In this document: positions 17,884 to 26,342 of the stretch, piece after piece | Layout: every line of letters begins with the position of its first letter | Position numbering within the stretch: the stretch's first letter is position 1 | Origin: an uncultured Acetatifactor sp. | Lineage (GTDB): Bacteria; Bacillota; Clostridia; Lachnospirales; Lachnospiraceae | Reading direction: 5' to 3' | Length of the DNA stretch: 64,000 nt | Assembly (NCBI GenBank): GCA_910584435.1 | Contig: CAJUAP010000012.1 | Location: 1-64,000 of the forward strand | Program-made: the position numbers and the translations under genes | The notes under the pieces: model-generated | Told to the model about the DNA's origin: nothing | The model's input: only the letters and a program-made list of their open reading frames with translations | Database searches by the model: none

Positions 17884-18760
17884 GGCAAGAGGATATCGCA
17901 TTGTCAATGAGATCAGCGAAGGATGGTCCGGTGATTGGAAATATCTGGTGGAAAAGGATGGCAGGAAGTATTTATTGAGAATCAGTAATATTAGTATGTC
18001 CGGCAGAAGAGAGAGAGATTTTCACATGTTACAGGAACTCAGTAAAAGTGAAGGAATCAAGATGTCAGTGCCCCAGGAGCTTTGGAAAAGTGATGAAGCG
18101 GGCAAGGTATATATGATTTTCAATTGGATAGAAGGGGTAAAGGCCGCAGATGTGATAGGGAAGGAGTCTGCGGCAAAGAAAATGCAATATGGTGAGACCG
18201 CAGGAAAATATTTGAGGATAATTCATCAGTGCAAAACGCTGGATGCAGACTGGGAGAACCGCTTTGGAGCTAAAATTGACAAGAAAACTGCAGCCTATCA
18301 GCGCTGCGGTTTAACAATCGAACATGATAATGCGATACTAAACTACATTGCGGACAACAGATGTTTGCTAAAAAACAGACCGGTTACTTTACAGCATGGA
18401 GATTACCATATCGGCAATTTTATTATTAACCCGAAGGATGAAAGCTTATATGTAATTGATTTTGACAGAATGGATTTCGGGGACCCATGGGAAGAGTTTG
18501 CTAAGATAGTATGGTGCAAAGCAGTCAGTAAAGAATTTGCCTATGGAAGAATCAGGGGGTATTTTGCAGGAACGATACCGGAAAGTTTCTGGCGCCTTCT
18601 GGGACTGTATATGGCTTTTCAAATCATCTCGTCCATAGCATGGGCTGCCGGTGTCAGCGGGGAGCAGGTAGATGTAATGATGAAGCAGGCAAAAGAAATA
18701 CTGGATGATTATGAGAATTTCTCCAGGATAATTCCCAAATGGGTTGATGAGGTCTGCTAA
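17867..18760 (+). CDS. APH-fold small-molecule phosphotransferase
   Basis: A 297-residue kinase of the aminoglycoside phosphotransferase/choline kinase fold. The catalytic loop is H177-GDYHIGN184 and the metal-binding DFD follows at 198-200 (VIDFDRMDFGDPWEEF). The N-lobe has EGWSGDWKYLVEKDGRKYLLRI. Substrate unknown. In natural-product clusters such enzymes either give self-resistance by phosphorylating the product or phosphorylate a pathway intermediate; both are possible here. The gene starts within the end of the radical SAM gene. Confidence 0.85.
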   Translation: MKKEAEARGYRIVNEISEGWSGDWKYLVEKDGRKYLLRISNISMSGRRERDFHMLQELSKSEGIKMSVPQELWKSDEAGKVYMIFNWIEGVKAADVIGKESAAKKMQYGETAGKYLRIIHQCKTLDADWENRFGAKIDKKTAAYQRCGLTIEHDNAILNYIADNRCLLKNRPVTLQHGDYHIGNFIINPKDESLYVIDFDRMDFGDPWEEFAKIVWCKAVSKEFAYGRIRGYFAGTIPESFWRLLGLYMAFQIISSIAWAAGVSGEQVDVMMKQAKEILDDYENFSRIIPKWVDEVC

Positions 18761-18791
18761 TCCGGGTTATGGAAGAGGAAAGAGGAATGGT

Positions 18792-19934
18792 ATGCATGAA
18801 GTACAAGATATGGAATTTCTGGATAGATTAAAAAATGTCTGTATAATTCAAAGAAATTATTTCTATCCAGAAATAAAGTTTTCCTGCTACAGCAATGTAA
18901 ATTCTGTGTTTGAATATATGGAAGAGTACTGGCATGATTTCTCCATGGAGCAGAAAGATTTGACTGCAGAATATAGACTTTATCATTTTGAGAATGCAGA
19001 ATATCTGGATAAATATGCAGCGGCGCTTTCAGCAGTAAAGGAATTTCAAGTGATTATGATACATAAGAGCGGAATGGCTGTAAGAAAATATATGTTCAAT
19101 AATAAGAAGATTTATTCAGGTATCAATGGAGAATTTATTGTCGTATGTTATGATAATGTTATTTGTGTTTTAACAAAGACAAGAAGTGCATCTTACTTCT
19201 TAAGAGTGGTCAGAGAAATGATCTTTAGAGTAAGTGAATCCAGGGGTGATGTGGTCTTTCATGGAGCGGCTGTATCATATAAGGGCAAGGGGATTTATAT
19301 CTGTGGAGATAAATCGGCAGGAAAAACTTCTACAATGCTGAATTTCCTGTATTTTGGGAGTGATTTTATTGCAAATGACAGAATTATTTTAGCTAATGAG
19401 GAAAATGGGATTCAGATGCATTATGTGCCCCTGGCTATCAGGATAGGATATGGAACAATGGGGGCATATTCAGAATTGAGTGAATATGTTAATCAGCATG
19501 AACTGTCAAGGCCGCAAAGCGATTGGAAAACCAACAGGGAAGCAGAATATATCGGTTCGTCCATAAAAATAGAGATTACGCCCGGGGAGTTGGCGGATAT
19601 CTATGGTAATTCCAATATTTTCGGTGCAAAGCTGCAGTGTATTATGATACCTTCTTTCCAGGCCGGGGAAACAGAATGCAGGTTTACAAGAATGGATGCG
19701 GAAATGGCGAGGGAAGTTCTCCTTAGGAATTGTATGACGCCTAAGGATGATAACTGGGTTGCGCCATGGATTGTGCCAAGAGTGATTAGCGAACAGGAGT
19801 TAAGCAGGAATTCTTCTGAATTAATTGACTGGCTGGTATCAAACTGTTCTGTATATCGTTATGAATTCGGGGTAAGAAATAATGCAGTTCTAAAATTAAA
19901 GGAATTCCTGGCAGCTGAATATGCAGATTGTTAA
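18792..19934 (+). CDS. HPr-kinase-like protein
   Basis: About 380 residues. The central part has FHGAAV followed by YICGDKSAGKTSTM, a Walker A loop at residues 172-180 in the context typical of HprK-related kinases; the C terminus lacks clear HprK features. It is not the housekeeping HprK, which is encoded at 36150. HprK-like kinases recur in peptide natural-product clusters (in lasso peptide clusters they phosphorylate the product), so a tailoring role is likely. AGAGGA lies 5-6 bases before ATG 18792; the longer frame from 18744 would overlap the previous gene. Confidence 0.8.
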   Translation: MHEVQDMEFLDRLKNVCIIQRNYFYPEIKFSCYSNVNSVFEYMEEYWHDFSMEQKDLTAEYRLYHFENAEYLDKYAAALSAVKEFQVIMIHKSGMAVRKYMFNNKKIYSGINGEFIVVCYDNVICVLTKTRSASYFLRVVREMIFRVSESRGDVVFHGAAVSYKGKGIYICGDKSAGKTSTMLNFLYFGSDFIANDRIILANEENGIQMHYVPLAIRIGYGTMGAYSELSEYVNQHELSRPQSDWKTNREAEYIGSSIKIEITPGELADIYGNSNIFGAKLQCIMIPSFQAGETECRFTRMDAEMAREVLLRNCMTPKDDNWVAPWIVPRVISEQELSRNSSELIDWLVSNCSVYRYEFGVRNNAVLKLKEFLAAEYADC

Positions 19935-19968
19935 GATACAAATGTTATGGCGGCGGGGCTGTTTGAAA

Positions 19969-20472
19969 ATGAAAATTTATATCATAGGAAATGCGGCCAG
20001 TGGAAAAAGCACTTTGGCAGAGAAGCTTAAGGAGAAGATTGGAATCCGAGTGTATCATTTAGATGATCTCTTCTGGAAAATCAAGTATACGGAACAGTAT
20101 GATATCAGTGAGAAGAAGAATATTGTTAAAAAATTGACTTTAACTGATGAATGGATCATAGAAGGATCATTTACGGAAGAGTATATCAGTCTGCTGTTGG
20201 ATAATGCGGATTGTATTATTTGTATTGTTCCGAAGTCCTTTTTTATCACTTTATACAGGTTGGGGAAAAGAAGTTTATTGCGGAGGCTGGGGGGAAATTC
20301 CCAGGAAAGTATAAAATCATTTGCAGAAATGATTCAATGGGCGTGGCATAATCATAAAAACAGGATTTTTCAGGGGATAATCCGGGAAAAGCACCAGCAG
20401 AAGACATTGTTTATTGATGGCAGTGTTGACAGGAATTATGATAAGATATTGTTATTTATTAATTTATACTGA
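19969..20472 (+). CDS. Adenylate-kinase-like P-loop protein
   Basis: About 167 residues, with P-loop GNAASGKS at 7-14 and the context of the FlaR/adenylate-kinase-like family (YHLDDLFW, then EWIIEGSF). These small P-loop proteins phosphorylate nucleotides or nucleosides; the exact substrate is not readable. I recall that the pseudouridimycin cluster also pairs a TruD-like enzyme with an adenylate-kinase-like protein (PumH), which makes this neighbour suggestive. The open frame extends to 19921, but homology begins at MKIYIIG. The stop codon lies inside the edge of an R1 repeat. Confidence 0.8.
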   Translation: MKIYIIGNAASGKSTLAEKLKEKIGIRVYHLDDLFWKIKYTEQYDISEKKNIVKKLTLTDEWIIEGSFTEEYISLLLDNADCIICIVPKSFFITLYRLGKRSLLRRLGGNSQESIKSFAEMIQWAWHNHKNRIFQGIIREKHQQKTLFIDGSVDRNYDKILLFINLY

Positions 20473-20560
20473 CGGTCACTAAAACTTGCCAAGCAACCCG
20501 ACTCACGAGCGAAAGGCGCCAGGGTCATTGCGGCAGATTTCATTTCTCGTGAGTATATTT
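20466..20560 (+). repeat. R1 palindromic repeat inside the cluster
   Basis: About 95 bp. ACTCACGAGC (from about 20501) and CTCGTGAGT (to about 20555) form an inverted repeat of about 10 bp around a core containing GCGCCAGGGTCATTGCGGCA, preceded by CTTGCCAAGCAACCCG. Other copies: 56029-56121 (reverse strand), 62806-62910, and a partial one at 1990. It separates the biosynthetic half from the ABC transporter half of the cluster and may act on the transcript as a hairpin. Confidence 0.88.
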
Positions 20561-20575
20561 GTATAGGTGAAGATA

Positions 20576-21541
20576 ATGATTGAAGTAAATAATTTATGCA
20601 AAAATTATTATGTATCAAATGATAAAGGGAAGAACTTTATTCAGAAAATGTTGTATAAAGAATTGAAAAAAGTCCAGGCGTTGGACAATATTGGTTTTAC
20701 CATAAATTCGGGGGAAATGGTTGGATATATTGGTCCTAACGGTGCGGGAAAAAGCACTACCATCAAAATCCTGAGCGGAATTTTAACACCGGATTCCGGT
20801 ACATGCCGGATCAATGGAATGATTCCATGGAAAGAAAGAGAGAAGTATGTGAAGAATATTGGTGTGGTTTTCGGCCAGCGCTCTCAATTATGGTGGGATC
20901 TGCCTGTGATAGAATCCTTTGATTTGTTAAGGGCCATATATAAGGTGCCTCAAAGTGAATATAAAAAAACGCTGTTTCTTCTGACGGATATGCTGGATCT
21001 GGATGCGCTTATCAATATACCTACCAGGCAGTTATCCTTGGGGCAGAGAATGCGATGCGAAATTGCAGCCTCATTATTACATAAACCGGATCTATTGTTT
21101 CTGGATGAGCCCACAATAGGTTTGGATGCTGTATCCAAAAAGTCCATTCGGCAATTTATAAGGGAAATTAATCATGAGAGCAGACTTACATTACTCCTGA
21201 CAACACATGATATGCAGGATATTGAGGCTCTGACAGACAGGATAATTTTTATCGGAAAAGGGAAAATTCTATTTGACGGCGAGAGGGAATTGTTAAGGAA
21301 GAAATATAATAAGAAGGAAGTTAAGGTCAGATGTGCCGGAACCGTACCGGAGTTGATCAGAGGTTTGGAATTAATTGATTTTGAAGATAACAATTTTAGT
21401 ATAAGAATAAATTCTGAATGTATTGAAGAGCAGGAAGCAATCAAATATCTGCTGGACCAGGTTCATATAGTTGATATTACTTCCAGCGAATTATCGACAG
21501 AAGACATTGTTGTTCAGATGTATAAGGAATATGAGGTATGA
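20576..21541 (+). CDS. ABC transporter ATP-binding protein (ABC-2 exporter)
   Basis: About 321 residues. Walker A GPNGAGKST begins at residue 53, Q-loop at VVFGQRSQLWWDLP, signature LSLGQRMRCE, Walker B LLFLDEPTIGLD, and switch histidine in LLTTHDMQD. The sequence around FGQRSQLWWDLP is typical of ATPases partnered with ABC-2 permeases of the DUF990-like group. It precedes two permease genes and overlaps the first by 4 bp (ATGA). AGGTGA precedes ATG 20576; an in-frame GTG at 20567 is an alternative. Likely exports the product or gives self-protection. Confidence 0.93.
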   Translation: MIEVNNLCKNYYVSNDKGKNFIQKMLYKELKKVQALDNIGFTINSGEMVGYIGPNGAGKSTTIKILSGILTPDSGTCRINGMIPWKEREKYVKNIGVVFGQRSQLWWDLPVIESFDLLRAIYKVPQSEYKKTLFLLTDMLDLDALINIPTRQLSLGQRMRCEIAASLLHKPDLLFLDEPTIGLDAVSKKSIRQFIREINHESRLTLLLTTHDMQDIEALTDRIIFIGKGKILFDGERELLRKKYNKKEVKVRCAGTVPELIRGLELIDFEDNNFSIRINSECIEEQEAIKYLLDQVHIVDITSSELSTEDIVVQMYKEYEV

Positions 21542-22338
21542 GAACATTTCTGGCCTATGTGAAAATTGGAATTAGTAATCAAATACGATATAAAATTGCT
21601 TCTTATGCGGGAATAGCAGTTCAATTCTGCTGGGCTGTTATGAATATATTATTGTATAGAGCATTCTATTTAAGTGGGACCAATTCGGATATGACATTCT
21701 CGCAGGTGGTATCTTATATGTGGCTGCAGCAGGCTTTCCATTCGCTGTTTGCAACATGGTCATTAGATGGGACAATATTAAATTCAATTATGTCAGGATC
21801 TGTTTCGTATGAATTGTGCCGACCGATCAAATTATACCAAAGCTGGTATTTTCAAAGTGTTGCAAAACGTATTGGAAAAACACTTCCGAAATGTTTCCCG
21901 ATCCTGGTGATTGCAAGCTTAATTCCTGGGGAATATGGTTTAAAATGGGAGATGGAATGGTATACGGTCATAGCGTTCTTATTAGCTATGCTGCTCTCAT
22001 TGGCATTGGTATCGTCATTCTGCATGCTGATTTACATCGTGGTGATTCACACGATTTCCCCCCTTGGAATCAAGATGATTATGTCATCTCTGGTTGATTT
22101 TATGTCGGGAGCAGTTATACCTTTGGTCTTTTTCCCGGAATGGATGCAGGACTTTTTAAAGTTTTCTCCATTTACATATATGCAGAATATTCCACTGCGC
22201 ATATTCAGTGGAAATATTCAGGGAACACAGATTATATTTTCACTCTTTATGCAGATGATATGGCTGTTTATTATGCTGTCAGGAGGAAAATTATTCATGG
22301 ACCGGGTTCTGCGGAAACTGGTTCTGTTTGGAGGTTAA
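21538..22338 (+). CDS. ABC-2 type permease subunit
   Basis: A 266-residue membrane protein with about six hydrophobic segments (for example YAGIAVQFCWAVMNILLYR, VIAFLLAMLLSLALVSSFCM). Belongs with the ATPase upstream (4-bp overlap) and the second permease, which begins immediately after its stop codon. The two permeases probably form a heterodimeric channel. Substrate inferred from context to be the cluster product. Confidence 0.88.
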   Translation: MRTFLAYVKIGISNQIRYKIASYAGIAVQFCWAVMNILLYRAFYLSGTNSDMTFSQVVSYMWLQQAFHSLFATWSLDGTILNSIMSGSVSYELCRPIKLYQSWYFQSVAKRIGKTLPKCFPILVIASLIPGEYGLKWEMEWYTVIAFLLAMLLSLALVSSFCMLIYIVVIHTISPLGIKMIMSSLVDFMSGAVIPLVFFPEWMQDFLKFSPFTYMQNIPLRIFSGNIQGTQIIFSLFMQMIWLFIMLSGGKLFMDRVLRKLVLFGG

Positions 22339-23115
22339 ATGAAATTATATTTTAAATATTTAAGAGCATATTTTCTGTCGATAGCGCAATATAAGAAATC
22401 CGCGGTGCTGACAATTATAGGCCAGTTTTTTACTTCGCTGTTTTCACTGATTGGAATTCAATTTCTGTTCTCCAATTTTAAGACTGTGGCTGGTTTTACC
22501 TTTGAAGAAATTCTGCTGTGCTATGCCAATATTATGTTTTCATTTTCTATTGCAGAATTTTTCGGGAGGGGGTTTGATACCTTTGAAGGTATTATGGCCA
22601 ACGGACAATTCGACAGAATGCTATTGAGGCCGCAGAATGAAATAGTACAGGTTCTGGAGTCCACATTTGAAATCAGCAGGATAGGGAAGCTGATACAGTC
22701 ACTATTGATATACTTATTAATCATACCCAACAGCAGTATAGAATGGAATGTGTGCAGGCTGTTAGTTCTCATTGAGATGCTGGTATGCGGTGTTATATTA
22801 TTTATTTCTTTGTTCATCATTTATGCATCCTTTTGCTTTTTTACAACCCAGGGCTTGGAGATATTCAATATTTTCACTGATGGCAGCAGGGAATTTGGGA
22901 AATATCCCTTTGCCGTGTACGGGGAGAATGTTCTTAAGATATTTACATATGTAGTACCTGTTGCCTGTATTCAATACTACCCGATTTGCTTTCTCACGGG
23001 TAAGAGTATTCATATAGCAGATGCGTTAGTGCCGCTTGTATCATTGCCATATATGTTCCTGGCTGCATTATTCTGGCGAAAGGGGGTAAAACGATATAAG
23101 TCAACAGGATCATAA
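22339..23115 (+). CDS. ABC-2 type permease subunit (DUF990-like)
   Basis: A 258-residue polytopic membrane protein. The region FGRGFDTFEGIMANGQFDRM, then LLRPQN, is characteristic of the DUF990 (ABC2_membrane_6) group. Starts directly at the previous stop codon, so it is co-translated with its partner. A gap of 49 bp with GGAGGAAAAGG separates it from the carrier protein gene. Confidence 0.88.
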   Translation: MKLYFKYLRAYFLSIAQYKKSAVLTIIGQFFTSLFSLIGIQFLFSNFKTVAGFTFEEILLCYANIMFSFSIAEFFGRGFDTFEGIMANGQFDRMLLRPQNEIVQVLESTFEISRIGKLIQSLLIYLLIIPNSSIEWNVCRLLVLIEMLVCGVILFISLFIIYASFCFFTTQGLEIFNIFTDGSREFGKYPFAVYGENVLKIFTYVVPVACIQYYPICFLTGKSIHIADALVPLVSLPYMFLAALFWRKGVKRYKSTGS

Positions 23116-23164
23116 GTTTGTGGAGAAGGCGTAATAAATGAATTGAGAAGGAGGAAAAGGCGGA

Positions 23165-23407
23165 ATGCTGGAAAGTAAAATCAGGGAAATAGTGGGTGAG
23201 CTTTTAGGAGAAAATAATCAGATTGATACGATTGACGGAGATTATCAGTTGTCAAATGTGGGATTGGATTCCATTGGCTTTATTAATATGATAGTAGTCC
23301 TGGAAGATACATTCAATATCACTGTTGAAGATGATGAATTATTAATGCGCAATTTTGCCACCATTCATAAGATAAAAGAGTATCTGAATCAAAAGGGGAT
23401 TGCATAA
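23165..23407 (+). CDS. Acyl/peptidyl carrier protein
   Basis: An 80-residue four-helix carrier protein with the phosphopantetheine attachment site S36 in NVGLDSIGFI. It is probably dedicated to this pathway, since it shares one base with the start of a PLP decarboxylase gene and is not next to fatty-acid genes. It likely holds an amino acid or acyl group as a thioester. No adenylation domain or phosphopantetheinyl transferase gene is present in the window, so loading may be by the ATP-grasp enzyme or by a distant enzyme. Confidence 0.9.
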   Translation: MLESKIREIVGELLGENNQIDTIDGDYQLSNVGLDSIGFINMIVVLEDTFNITVEDDELLMRNFATIHKIKEYLNQKGIA

Positions 23408-24591
23408 TGGTTAAGCTTGCGTGGGAACAGTTGGACAAGATGCGCACTCCGGTATATGCTTACGACTATCAGGAGATTGAAGCCAGGTGTATTAATCTGC
23501 AGACGGCTTTGACGGAAGAAATTGAATTGTTTTATTCGGAAAAGGCCAATCCTAATATGCAATTGCTGAAAAAAATCAAGGAACTCACCAAAGGAGTGGA
23601 AGTGGCATCCGGACCGGAATTAGAAAATGCCATAGCTGCAGGCTATTCCCTGGAAAATATTATTTTTGTCGGACCGGGAAAAACCGGTGAGGAGCTGGCA
23701 TTTGCATCTGAGAAGCAGATCTATTGCATTGTATGTGAATCGCTGGAAGAAATGATAAAAATAAATGAAATCGGGGGGAAGTTGCAGAAGAAGGTGTCCT
23801 GTGCCATTCGTGTCAATCCTGTTATGGCGAATGCAGGAAACAGAATGAAAATGGGAGGTGTGGCCCGTCCCTTTGGTATTGATGAAGAAAAAGTGTATGA
23901 GGTATTGGAAAGCATAATGAATTTGCCCTTTGTCAATATGATAGGAATATATGTATACAATGGCACACAGAATCTGTCAATTGATAAAATCTGTGAAGGT
24001 TTTCAGGGAATATTTGAAATTGCATTAAAGTGTGAACAGGTGGCGGGAAAAAGAATAGAGTTTATAGGATTGGGCGGCGGTTATGGAGTTCCGTATTTTG
24101 AAGGAGAAAGTGAATTAGATATGGATGTACTGCGGCAGAAGGTTACGGAATTGCTGCATGAGTATTTGCCGAGATTTTCAAGAAGCCTGCGCCTGGTGTC
24201 CGAGTCAGGAAGGTATCTTGTGGCGGCAGGCGGATATTATATTGTCCGGGTGCTGTATAAAAAAGAATCGAGAGGAAAGAAGTTTCTGATAGTGGACGGC
24301 GGGACAAACTTCTTCTCTGCTCCTTCAGGGATGGGGCATTTCCTGCGGAGAAAATTTCCTGTCAGCATCATTCAAAAGGAGAAGAGTATAGGGGAAGAGT
24401 GTGTATCCATTGTTGGTCCGCTTTGTACACCGACAGATGAATTGATGCATGATGAACTGCTGCCTGCTGCTGATGTAAATGATTTTATTGTGTTTAGAAA
24501 TGCAGGTGCATATGGTTTGACGGCCAGTCCAATGTTCTTTTTATCACATGAACTTCCTGATGAAATTATTTGGAGAGAAGAGGATAGATAA
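23407..24591 (+). CDS. PLP-dependent decarboxylase (fold type III)
   Basis: A 394-residue enzyme of the ornithine/diaminopimelate decarboxylase fold. The PLP lysine is K46 in FYSEKANPN, the phosphate-binding loop is GLGGGYG (221-227), ESGR is at 266-269, and catalytic C340 with D344 lies in GPLCTPTDEL. The usual HIGS block reads YNGTQ (184-188), which departs from lysine biosynthetic LysA. Coupling to the carrier protein gene suggests that it decarboxylates a carrier-bound amino acid, as in the group often found beside acyl carrier proteins. It therefore probably supplies an amine building block. Confidence 0.85.
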   Translation: MVKLAWEQLDKMRTPVYAYDYQEIEARCINLQTALTEEIELFYSEKANPNMQLLKKIKELTKGVEVASGPELENAIAAGYSLENIIFVGPGKTGEELAFASEKQIYCIVCESLEEMIKINEIGGKLQKKVSCAIRVNPVMANAGNRMKMGGVARPFGIDEEKVYEVLESIMNLPFVNMIGIYVYNGTQNLSIDKICEGFQGIFEIALKCEQVAGKRIEFIGLGGGYGVPYFEGESELDMDVLRQKVTELLHEYLPRFSRSLRLVSESGRYLVAAGGYYIVRVLYKKESRGKKFLIVDGGTNFFSAPSGMGHFLRRKFPVSIIQKEKSIGEECVSIVGPLCTPTDELMHDELLPAADVNDFIVFRNAGAYGLTASPMFFLSHELPDEIIWREEDR

Positions 24592-24592
24592 T

Positions 24593-25699
24593 ATGATTCT
24601 GATGAAAGACTTAAACAGGGAACAGGAAATGATTCTGCTGATGTCCAGGATGAGTATGAGTGAAGCAGTAGTAAACAGGATTGATACACTTATCAGGGAT
24701 AAGGAACTTAACTGGAATTATATCCTTCAGGTCTGCATTAAAAATAAAATATTGGGACTGTTCTGGGGGAATATTGTCCGCCTGAAATATGTTGAATTTC
24801 TTCCAAGCAAAATACTCCAGGTTATGAAGTTTCATTATCTTGGGATAAAGAACAGGACGGTTGCTTATATAAAAGAAGCTGAGTCCATTATGCGCGTTTT
24901 TGAAGAGCGGAATATGAAAGCGGCGTTTCTGAAAGGCGCTTATCTGGTTCCTCATATGTATAAGGAATATGGGCTTCGGAACATGAATGATATCGATATT
25001 ATGATTGGCTATCAGGATGCTAAGGCGATTTCTGATATTATGGGCTCCCTGGGATATGTTCAGGGCGAATATCATTATGAGGAAGATGCGATTGTGCCAT
25101 TTAGCAGACAAAAACAGATTTTGTGGAAAATGCAGGTCAATAATATGGCTCCGTTCTTGAAAAGGTCTGAAAACGATTATATCAATTGCTATAAAGTTGA
25201 TTTCTGCATGAGTTTGGATCTTAAATTAAAGAGGGAAGATGTGGAGAACCTTTTAAATAGATGTGCTGCAAATGCGCTGACACCGTCAATTTTTTTCCTG
25301 CACTTGTGCTGCCATTTTTATAAAGAAGCAGTAAATTTAATCTGGATTTATAATAATAATGATATTAATTTAATTAAATTATGTGATCTGAGGGAATATG
25401 TTATTTCGCATATGACAGAACAGGATATAATACAGACGATACAACTGGCAAATGAGCTGGATTACAGTGAAGCGGTATATTATGCGTTTTACTGTCTGCA
25501 GTCTATTTTCAGCGATGGATTTGAAGACAGATATATGGAGCTGCTGCAGATTAAGGATAAGGAATTTGTCAATTTCTTTGGAAAACGGGATCTGGAACAG
25601 GAACGTCGTTGGGAAAAGGGTGTGCTGGATCGTATTTTTTCTGTCTCCAACAGAGATGAATTAAGAGACGATTTACCCAAATACCGTATGATGAGTTGA
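24593..25699 (+). CDS. Nucleotidyltransferase-family protein (PF14907-like)
   Basis: About 368 residues. AAFLKGAYLVPHMYKEYGLR followed by NMNDIDIMI gives the K114-G and D133-x-D135 pattern of the uncharacterised nucleotidyltransferase family NTP_transf_5. Members often occur in peptide natural-product clusters, sometimes beside HprK-like kinases as here, where they are thought to modify the product with a nucleotide or phosphate. The start at 24593 is one base after the decarboxylase stop, with AGAAGAGG upstream. Confidence 0.75.
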   Translation: MILMKDLNREQEMILLMSRMSMSEAVVNRIDTLIRDKELNWNYILQVCIKNKILGLFWGNIVRLKYVEFLPSKILQVMKFHYLGIKNRTVAYIKEAESIMRVFEERNMKAAFLKGAYLVPHMYKEYGLRNMNDIDIMIGYQDAKAISDIMGSLGYVQGEYHYEEDAIVPFSRQKQILWKMQVNNMAPFLKRSENDYINCYKVDFCMSLDLKLKREDVENLLNRCAANALTPSIFFLHLCCHFYKEAVNLIWIYNNNDINLIKLCDLREYVISHMTEQDIIQTIQLANELDYSEAVYYAFYCLQSIFSDGFEDRYMELLQIKDKEFVNFFGKRDLEQERRWEKGVLDRIFSVSNRDELRDDLPKYRMMS

Positions 25700-25702
25700 G
25701 CC

Positions 25703-26335
25703 ATGAAGCGCCTGATTGTTGAAGGGATTACAGGAAGTGGAAAAACAACCCTGCTAAATTGCTTAAAGGATAAATTTTCTCAATGGGAGGAGCTTAATTA
25801 TTTGTCCCTCTCACAATTTTATACAAACGGGTTGATATATAGAAAAACAGATTCCTCCGTAGAAATGGAGTGTTATCATAATCTAAATAAAATATGTGAC
25901 TTCATAGAGTATTTTGATAATGGATATGATACATACGGAACAAAGGATATCAAGCGTAGGATTGTAAGCGTGCTGGAGTGTTTTCACATTGAAAATTATG
26001 CCAAAGGGTATATGAGCAATAAGGCATTATTCAAAGACCTGGATGATAAAATGAAGAATAGGGGATATAAGCTGATTATATTATATTTACCGGAAAATAG
26101 TGTGATGGAACGCAGTATTATATCAACCAGCCGTTATAGGAATTCGGAGAAGTGGGATAATTACCTGGCAGCATTAGGGAAAGACGTGGAAGAAATAAAG
26201 GAATATTTTATAGAAATACAAAATGAAATCCTGAAATGGGCTGATCTGTCGTCAATGGATAAAATGATTATTTCTACGGAAGACATGGATTGGAATACCT
26301 ATGTAAATGACATTTTGAAATTTCTGGAAGGGTAA
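25703..26335 (+). CDS. P-loop nucleoside/nucleotide kinase-like protein
   Basis: A 210-residue protein with Walker A GITGSGKTT at 8-16 and the general pattern of deoxynucleoside and thymidylate kinases (LIILYLPENSVMERSI). The lid region is not clear enough to assign a substrate. It follows the nucleotidyltransferase by 3 bp and precedes the PHP gene by 7 bp. A kinase for the C-nucleoside or an intermediate would fit. Confidence 0.7.
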   Translation: MKRLIVEGITGSGKTTLLNCLKDKFSQWEELNYLSLSQFYTNGLIYRKTDSSVEMECYHNLNKICDFIEYFDNGYDTYGTKDIKRRIVSVLECFHIENYAKGYMSNKALFKDLDDKMKNRGYKLIILYLPENSVMERSIISTSRYRNSEKWDNYLAALGKDVEEIKEYFIEIQNEILKWADLSSMDKMIISTEDMDWNTYVNDILKFLEG

Positions 26336-26342
26336 TAGAAGT

